Below, piece after piece: positions 57,669 to 64,000 of a DNA stretch of 64,000 nucleotides. The translations under genes were made by a program, and so were the position numbers. Every line of letters starts with the position of its first letter. Position 1 is the first letter of the stretch. Under the pieces are notes generated by a model that saw nothing but the letters and a program-made list of their open reading frames with translations, did not search any database and was not told the DNA's origin. The stretch comes from Glebionis coronaria (taxonomy: Eukaryota; Streptophyta; Magnoliopsida; Asterales; Asteraceae): contig CM046876.1 of NCBI GenBank assembly GCA_025667525.1, positions 529,024,538-529,088,537 on the forward strand, in the 5' to 3' direction.

Positions 57669-59313
57669 ACCTATAAAAGTTAAGACTTTGTTTGGAGGGA
57701 TAGGCAAAAGTTTCCGGATATACATTGAAAATAGGTGCAAAGCTGTATATGCGCTTTATCAGGTAACTAAAACTCCAGGATATGAGGGGTGAATAGCTAC
57801 GGAATAGGTAAACTTTTATTTTGAATGGTTGGGATTTAATATTAACAACATCTGATGGCTGAGAATGAATGCCACGTCATGTTTTTTTTCTCTCAGTTGC
57901 GTCAACAATAGAAAGAGAAATATTATTGTCCATGTTCTTTTTGAGATGTTTCAATTTAATTGTCCACTACTAATAATAGAAAGAAAAGTATGATCAAATT
58001 TACTATATTACGTTTGCTTGAAATTAATAAGACTTAAATTAGTTAGCCAATGGTAAAACTATCATTCTATAAAAAAGTAATTGAGAAAATGTGGTAATAA
58101 ATGTATTTTTCTTAAAATGTATGTTTTTTTATCGCGAGACAACAATTTTGAGACGGAGTGAGTAATATTTAACTTCAATAAAAAATTATTCAAATATTAT
58201 TACTCGTTATATAATCTGTTCAAATTGTGTGGTTGTAAATGGTTTGTTGATTAACAATTAAGATATATTTCTTTTTAATAAAAATATAGAAATAAAAAAT
58301 TTGTAAAAATTCGAACAATAAGTATTGATGTTTATAATAATTTACACAACCCATCCCACATTTTCAAAAACAACCTTTTTAGTGATCACATTGTTTTTTA
58401 ATTGCATCAAAATAGACTACGAAACATGATCCACTCTGGTTTTTAATTTCAAATGCAAACAAAATTATAAAAAGTAGTCGAACCAAACACACCCTATATG
58501 TTCTTAAAAAAATATAGAATCTACATAATAACGTAATAATGAAATTACTTTTAATTTATATTTTATTTGTAGTTTAGGAATATTAAAAGTAGTTATGTTT
58601 GAAAATATGGACATAGGCTTGTAAAATTTGTTACAGTAGTTGGGGTTGAATACATGTATAAACATGGGCTTGTAAAATTTATTACAGTATATAATTGGGC
58701 AATTAGCCCATAAACTAAAATAAAAAAGTATAGCACCATCACCAACCACCCACCACCAAACAAAAACAACCAGAACAAGACTCAAACATGAGTTCATCAC
58801 AACTTTTCAAAAAGTTTTAGGTTAAATCAATTTTTTCATAAGTTATTGTTGTTGATTATTTAATAAAACACTGTTTAGTAACACATTAATTTTAGATTTA
58901 ACATACAACAAAAATGATTTGAAAACCTAGAAACCCTAACACAGTTCAAATTATAAGTTATTGTTTTCGGCTACACAATCATTCTTTTGGCTTATTTTGA
59001 AACTTATAGGCTTATATAAGTTTATTACGAGTATGTCATAAGAGCCTTCTATAAGTAGTGGCGGACGCGGAAAATAGATTGTGAGGGGCAATTTTTTTTA
59101 TAAAATAATCTAACATAATGGGTTGAAAACAGATTGTCTGCCTTAACCCTTGATGGATACATTTGAAATTAGACAATTATCATAAACTTGTGAAGTTAAA
59201 AATCACTGTTTTCTTTATTCTCTATAGGTTATTGTAACAAAACCTACTGAATGATTATTGGACGTCATAATCTACGCATTTATTTTGGAACACCTTTGTT
59301 CGATACTTCTAAC
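57669..59313. other. Noncoding stretch with MITE and foldback relics
   Basis: GAGACGGAGTGAGTA at 58150-58164 resembles a terminus of CTCCCTCCGTC-type MITEs; ATTGTCCA words at about 57927 and 57959 fit its interior. 58990-59060 contains GGCTTATTTTGAAACTTATAG, related to the foldback at 26100. The 98-codon minus frame at 58504-58800 is unrecognised. Confidence 0.5.
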
Positions 59314-60248
59314 TGTAGAAAACGATGTACACTTTTATTATATAAAATCGAATTACAAATAAAATTGACAGAAATTAAGAAAATAGAAAATAAGTAACAG
59401 TAATAACAAAAGCAGTAAAATTAAATAAGACGAGGCACGTGTTTAACACGCTTCCCTTAAAACAGATTCACCGTCTGTTTCCCAGGTACAACGTCCAAAG
59501 CTGTTGTACAGCCGGACTCGACTTACTTGCGTGAAAGATCACGGATACAGTGTGTGTTTCTGACTGAAAAAGATTGCTGGAACTTTGATGCAGAAAAGCT
59601 GCGTTTTTGGATGTCTTGAATAAATGAAATTCAAGTTTAATTTATAGGCATTATATGTCTTGGTCGCCAAGACATAATATTTGCTCCTAAATTAAACTGA
59701 CATGAAAATCTGTTATTACTAACACAGATTCGCAAATCTTTTAATACACAAAACAGATTTTTGTAAACTTAATTAATAAGTTTGTATCTATTCCTAAAAT
59801 AGATTAGAAAAATCTGGAAGGTAAAATTCGAATGAGCATTCGTGTCCGCAGGTCGCGCGCTCGTGCACAAGTTCAGTAGCTTCGAACCCGTTTTTAGCCT
59901 AGAAATCCCACTTTCTGCACCCCCCCGCGCGCGTAGGCGTGGGAGTAAAAACCCACAAATGAATATTGTAGGGTAGAAACTAGGATTTCCTTATAAACAT
60001 GTTTTCACTTCATGTTTCAAGCGATGTGGGACAAATATTTTTCCAAATATTGTGTTTCACGTGACTCACTTTGAGACATGATATCTCATTCATATTAACT
60101 CTATATTGGACATACTTTAGCTCGTTGCGAAGCTCTCTTCGAGGAGAACGCAAAGCTACTAAGTACTACGAATATATATAACATATACATATATAAAATT
60201 ATGTCCAAAGTATTGCAAAAATCATATTTTGCAAAACATGTTCCAACA
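59314..60248 (-). repeat. 3' LTR of the 59314 Copia element
   Basis: 935 bp, minus-strand TGTTGGAACATG to TTTTCTACA. The left border is supported by alignment with the solo LTR ending at 27501. Contains a GC-rich palindromic stretch with CGCGCG words near 59855 and 59930. Confidence 0.88.
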
Positions 60249-60263
60249 ATCCCCCACATGAAT
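60249..60263 (-). promoter_or_regulatory. Polypurine tract of the 59314 Copia element
   Basis: Minus-strand ATTCATGTGGGGGAT abuts the LTR. Confidence 0.8.
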
Positions 60264-60672
60264 GGGAGTCGGTCGAAAACACACGAAAGTTTTGGCAAAA
60301 TTTCTACGGTTAAGTCCTACATAGGATAGGTAGGTGTAACCCTTTGAACCTTCCCTTGTGAGATGCACTTAGTCTCCTAGATCTGAGTAAACGCGATGTC
60401 CTTGAACTCAGCCTCGGTTTACGTAGACGACAATACACACTCACACAAGAATCTCCCTGACCTTGTCAAGTCCTCATAGTCGTGTTCGTTATGGTCATGA
60501 ACACTCGCCTGGTTCTGCAAGAGCTCTTAGAAATTGCGCCCCCACAATTTCTTTCGAAGCGACCCCACTTCTCTCTCACATAGGTGATTTCATCTTGAAT
60601 CATTAAAAACATATGTTTTATGATTTCATCTTGAATCATTATGCTTTATGATTTCATCCTAAATCATTATTA
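60264..60672 (-). other. 3' noncoding tail of the Copia pol transcript
   Basis: Between the RNase H stop and the polypurine tract. A short direct repeat (TTATGATTTCATC(T/C)T(G/A)AATCATTA) lies at about 60617-60670. Confidence 0.7.
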
Positions 60673-61839
60673 TTAGAACTCTCTGCTTAAGCCTTTCGTA
60701 AGCGGATCCGCGATGTTATCCTTTGACTTCACATAGTCAATTGAGATAACTCCTGTTGAGAGTAGTTGTCGTACTGAATTATGTCGACGACGGATATGTC
60801 TAGACTTTCCATTATACATTGTGCTATGAGCTCTACCAATTGCCGATTGACTATCACAATGTATACTAATGGCCGTTACCGGTTTAGGCCACCTGGGTAT
60901 GTCCTCTACGAATTGACGTCGCCATTCCGCCTCTTCTCCACATTTATCTAACGCGATAAATTCTGATTCAATCGTGGACTTAGCTATTACAGTTTGCTTG
61001 GAAGACTTCCAAGATATAGCGGCCCCTCCCAGTGTAAACACATATCCACTGGTCGATCTAGAATCCTTTATGTCAGATATCCAATTTGCATCACTGTATC
61101 CTTCAATAACAGATGGATATCTAGCATAATTCAGTCCATAATCACGACTGTATCTCAAATAATGAAGTACCCTGGTCATAGCTTTCCAATGTGCATCACT
61201 TGGATTACTAGTATATCTACTCAGCCTGCTAACAGCATATGCTAAGTCAGGTCGGGTACATGTCATCAAATACATTAACATGCCAATAATTCTTGAATAC
61301 TCTAATTGAGCAACACCTACGCCTCTATTTTTAGATAGATGCAAACTGGTGTCTATTGGAGTTCTAGCTAGGCCGGAATCCCCCACATTATGAGTATTAA
61401 GAATTTTGTCCACGTAATGTGCTTGACTTAATGCAAGTCCACTTTGAGTTCGTATGATCTTTATTCCAAGGATCACATCAGCCAAACCCATATCTTTCAT
61501 GTCAAACTTTGATTTCAACATATCTTTAGTAGACTTGATCATCTTGTCATTACTACCAACGATAAGCATATCGTCGACATAAAGACACAAGATTACATAT
61601 CCACTATTTGTGTCTTTGACATAAACACACTTGTCGCATTCATTAATTTTGAATCCACCCTCTAGCATGGCGTGATCAAACTTCTGATGCCATTGTTTTG
61701 GAGCTTGCTTTAAGTCATACAATGACTTAACAAGCCTACAAACTTTGCTCTCTTGTCCAGGAGCCATGAAACCCTCGGGTTGGTTCATGTATATTTCTTC
61801 TTCTAAATCTCCATTTAGAAAAGCCGTTTTCACATCCAT
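60673..61839 (-). pseudogene. pol: Copia reverse transcriptase (C-terminal part) and RNase H
   Basis: 388 codons. [18 protein letters not shown], then the catalytic box [11 protein letters not shown], then [16 protein letters not shown] and RNase H motifs [55 protein letters not shown] and [11 protein letters not shown]. Its first Met is internal to RT: the same frame continues upstream beyond a TAA at 61849-61851, three codons before this Met. The product synthesises cDNA and degrades template RNA. Confidence 0.93.
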
Positions 61840-61848
61840 TTGGTGAAC

Positions 61849-63013
61849 TTATAAATTTCTTAATGCGACAATAGCAAGAATCATCCTAATAGAAGTTATT
61901 CGCGTAACAGGCGAATAAGTATCAAAGTAATCTAGACCTTCGCGTTGTCTAAAACCTTTGATCACCAATCTTGCTTTGTACTTATCAATGGTGCCATCAG
62001 CTTTCATCTTCTTCTTGAAGATCCATTTATAGGCTAGTGGTTTACAACCAGGAGGTAAATCCACGAGCTCCCAAGTATGATTTTGTAAAATAGACTCTAT
62101 TTCACTATTAATCGCTTCTTTCCATCGAGGCCCTTCCGAGGAATTTACAGCTTCTTGATAAGAAGTGGGTTCATTTTCTACCATAAAAGAGACAAAATCG
62201 GGTCCAAATGATTTCTCGGTTCTCGCCCGTTTGCTTCTTCTAGGTTCAACCTCTTCTTCCTCGGGTTGATCTTGTCTCTCATCTTGGAGATCATTATCAT
62301 CGCGTGGTCTCTTATCTTGGACAACTGCATCATCTATTCTAGATGTGCTTCCATTTTCCTTCTTTAAACAAGGAAATATGTTTTCAAAGAAGGACGCATT
62401 CCTTGATTCCATAACTGTGTTCTTGTGTATATCTGGATTTTTTGAATCATGTACAATGAAACGATACGCACTATTATTCTTAGCATATCCAATAAATATA
62501 CAATCCACAAATTTAGGTCCAATCGTTTGGGTCTTAGGTATCGGCACAGCTACCTTGGCTAGACACCCCCACACTCGTAAGTACTGGTATGATGGTTTTC
62601 TTCCCATCCACAGTTCATATGGGGTTTCCTCTTTATCCTTACGAGGTATCTTGTTTAAAAGATAAGTAGCCGTTAGAATGGCTTCCCCCCACATGTCCCG
62701 GCTCAAACAAGAACTTAACAACATGGCATTAACCATCTCTTTCAAGGTACGGTTCTTCCTTTCGGCAATACCGTTTTGCTGAGGTGAATAAGGAGCAGTA
62801 AACTCATGTCTAATTCCATGTTTCGCACATAGATCAGCAAAAGGAGACACATATTCACCTCCTCTATCACTTCGTACAACCTTGATTTTCCTACCAAGTT
62901 GATTCTCAACTTCGGTTTTGTATAGAACAAACTTGTCTATAGCTTCATCTTTACTTTTCAACTAGTAAACGTAGCAGTACTTTGTGCAATCATCAATAAA
63001 CGTGATGAAGTAC
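61849..63013 (-). pseudogene. pol: Copia integrase core to reverse transcriptase start
   Basis: Same frame as the RT piece. Upstream of a TAG at 62962-62964 the codons read YFITFIDDCTKYCYVY (integrase core with the first-Asp region). After the stop: LGRKIKVVRSDRGGEYVSPF (second Asp), ERKNRTLKEM with SPQQNGIA before it (Glu), a GYAKNNSAYRF domain, an acidic/basic linker with EEEEVEPRRSKRAR, and the RT start WIFKKKMKADGTIDKYKARL. The frame is then cut by TAA at 61849-61851, where relatives have Glu. The 5' side is truncated by the LTR at about 63013. Confidence 0.92.
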
Positions 63014-64000
63014 TAATAACTAGATTTAACTCGGTTCAATTATTCGTTTCTCGGTATCTTATCGAATTGATTTCCGGCTTAAAGTACGACTCAGTTGATT
63101 TTGGTAAAACAAATATTTTTGGTTGTTTATAAATAAATTGTGCAAAACAATTAAAATAAATGACTTAAAAGTAAATCTAAGTCTAATTAAAGTAAGTGCA
63201 AGTATTTAAAAGCGTGACAGAAATTAAAGGGCAGTAAATGTAAATAACGCAAAATTAAATCTAACTAAGGCAAACTTAAAACGCAACTAAAACTAAAACT
63301 TAAACTAAGGCAAGACTAAATTAAATCTAAGGCAATTAAACTAAAAGTGCGACTAATTTAAAAAGGCGGGAAAAATAAAGCTTGAAATAAAAAAGCAGAA
63401 ACTCAAAAGTTGAAATTAAAGAAACTAAAAATGATCTCAATTCGGAATAAAACTCTATCCGGAATATTGGGTCTATTCGGAATAATAGGCCTTACACGAA
63501 ATAAGTTCCCTACCCTGAATATTGTCACCTATTCGGAATAAGTCCCCTATGCGGAATGTCCTGCCTATTCGGAATAACACCTCTATGCGGAATAAAGTCC
63601 TACTCGGAATATTGTCCCTTATGCGGAATACTAGCACAATCCGGAATAAAGTGCCTACTCGGAATATTTGACCTATTCTGAATATTGTCACCTATTCGGA
63701 ATATCCTCCTATCCGGAATACACTCCCTATCCTGAATAATACTCCTATGCGAAATCTTGAGCCTATTCGGAATAACAGCCCTTACTCGGAATACCTATTC
63801 GGAAAATTCCTCTACGCGGAATAACCTGCCAACTCGGAATAAAACCACTATTCGGAATATTCAATATTCCGAATAGTCATCCAACGAAAAGCTTACTCGG
63901 AATATTGCTGGGCTTGGCTGTATCCTGGGAAAGATCAGTAACAAGAATAACGAAGAACAAGGGAAATAAAGATAGCACGGATTAAACAAAAACTTAACCA
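63014..64000. repeat. Partial LTR of a second Athila-like element, running off the window
   Basis: CTCGGTATCTTATCGAATTGATTTCCGGCTTAAAGTACGACTC-type sequence aligns with the start of the 492 LTR (CTCGGTATCTTCTCGAATTGATCACG), followed by the same kind of A-rich AACTAAAA tract and then a TTCGGAATA array. It is inserted in Copia integrase; the exact first base is uncertain, since GTGATGAAGTA can belong to either. Strand is probably minus by analogy. Confidence 0.8.
63440..63905. repeat. Tandem array of TTCGGAATA units
   Basis: About 20 irregular units of roughly 20-25 bp with core (A/T)(T/C)(C/G)CGGAATA and variants CTGAATA and GCGGAATA. It sits at the same place in the LTR as the TTCGGAACTTT array of the first Athila element. 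Confidence 0.9.

Larger units (their letters stand above)
59314..63013 (-). mobile_element. 3' half of a minus-strand Ty1/Copia element, cut by an Athila-like LTR
   Basis: From left to right: 3' LTR (59314-60248), polypurine tract, noncoding tail, RT/RNase H, integrase. Similarity ends near 63013 within the integrase core, where an Athila-like LTR begins. The 5' LTR, gag and protease are outside the window or lost. Pol is one frame with only two point stops, so the element is fairly young. Confidence 0.92.

Overview
This window is intergenic, repeat-dominated nuclear DNA of a flowering plant. The evidence is the Athila, SIRE-like and other Copia retrotransposons, tRNA-iMet and tRNA-Asp-type primer sites, hAT/MULE/Harbinger-type short elements, and plant-type gene fragments (a SYP2-type syntaxin and a TDX-type thioredoxin). 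The SIRE-like element with a long extra ORF after pol would fit a composite (Asteraceae) genome, but the species is an inference only. I see no intact host gene. Nearly every long reading frame belongs to a mobile element or a captured gene fragment.

Layout. 1-14105: remains of a SIRE-like Copia element (internal 3' part plus a 1620-bp LTR ending in an 18-C run). It is split by a complete minus-strand Athila element at 492-11986 (LTRs of about 1.84 kb, TSD TTGAT, gag-pol broken by about five frameshifts). 14106-16602: noncoding, with duplicated blocks and a hAT-type short element. 16603-23939: an old plus-strand Copia with 151-bp LTRs, its pol interrupted by a 2641-bp solo LTR with TSD ATTTA. 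23940-31413: a second hAT-type element, a foldback, a Copia solo LTR (TSD AAACA), a MITE beside about 145 bp of (AT)n, a Helitron-like terminus, and a 1.28-kb non-autonomous MULE with a 9-bp TSD. 31419-42439: a nearly complete 11-kb SIRE-like Copia (TSD TGCTC) with gag, pol and a third 3.7-kb reading frame; its 3' UTR holds a three-copy repeat with a covarying hairpin. 42867-44266: a TRIM-like element (TSD TCTTA). 46870-47258: a Harbinger-type MITE.

The most unusual object is 49222-57659: an 8.4-kb Pack-MULE with a perfect 9-bp TSD (TTAAAAGTA) whose inverted arms are about 3 kb each. Each arm carries the same four exons, with introns, of a SYP2-type syntaxin. The unique loop carries five in-phase exons ending in a TDX-type thioredoxin domain with WCGPC. 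The right arm holds one extra, unrecognised exon. The arms are damaged in different places, and a hAT insertion in the left arm has its exact empty site in the right arm. If transcribed through, the arms could form a very long hairpin RNA with homology to syntaxin genes (inference).

57669-64000: noncoding sequence, then the 3' half of a minus-strand Copia (59314-63013) cut by the start of a second Athila-like LTR that runs off the window. Repeated nesting and short-element insertion, not host gene content, explains the region.
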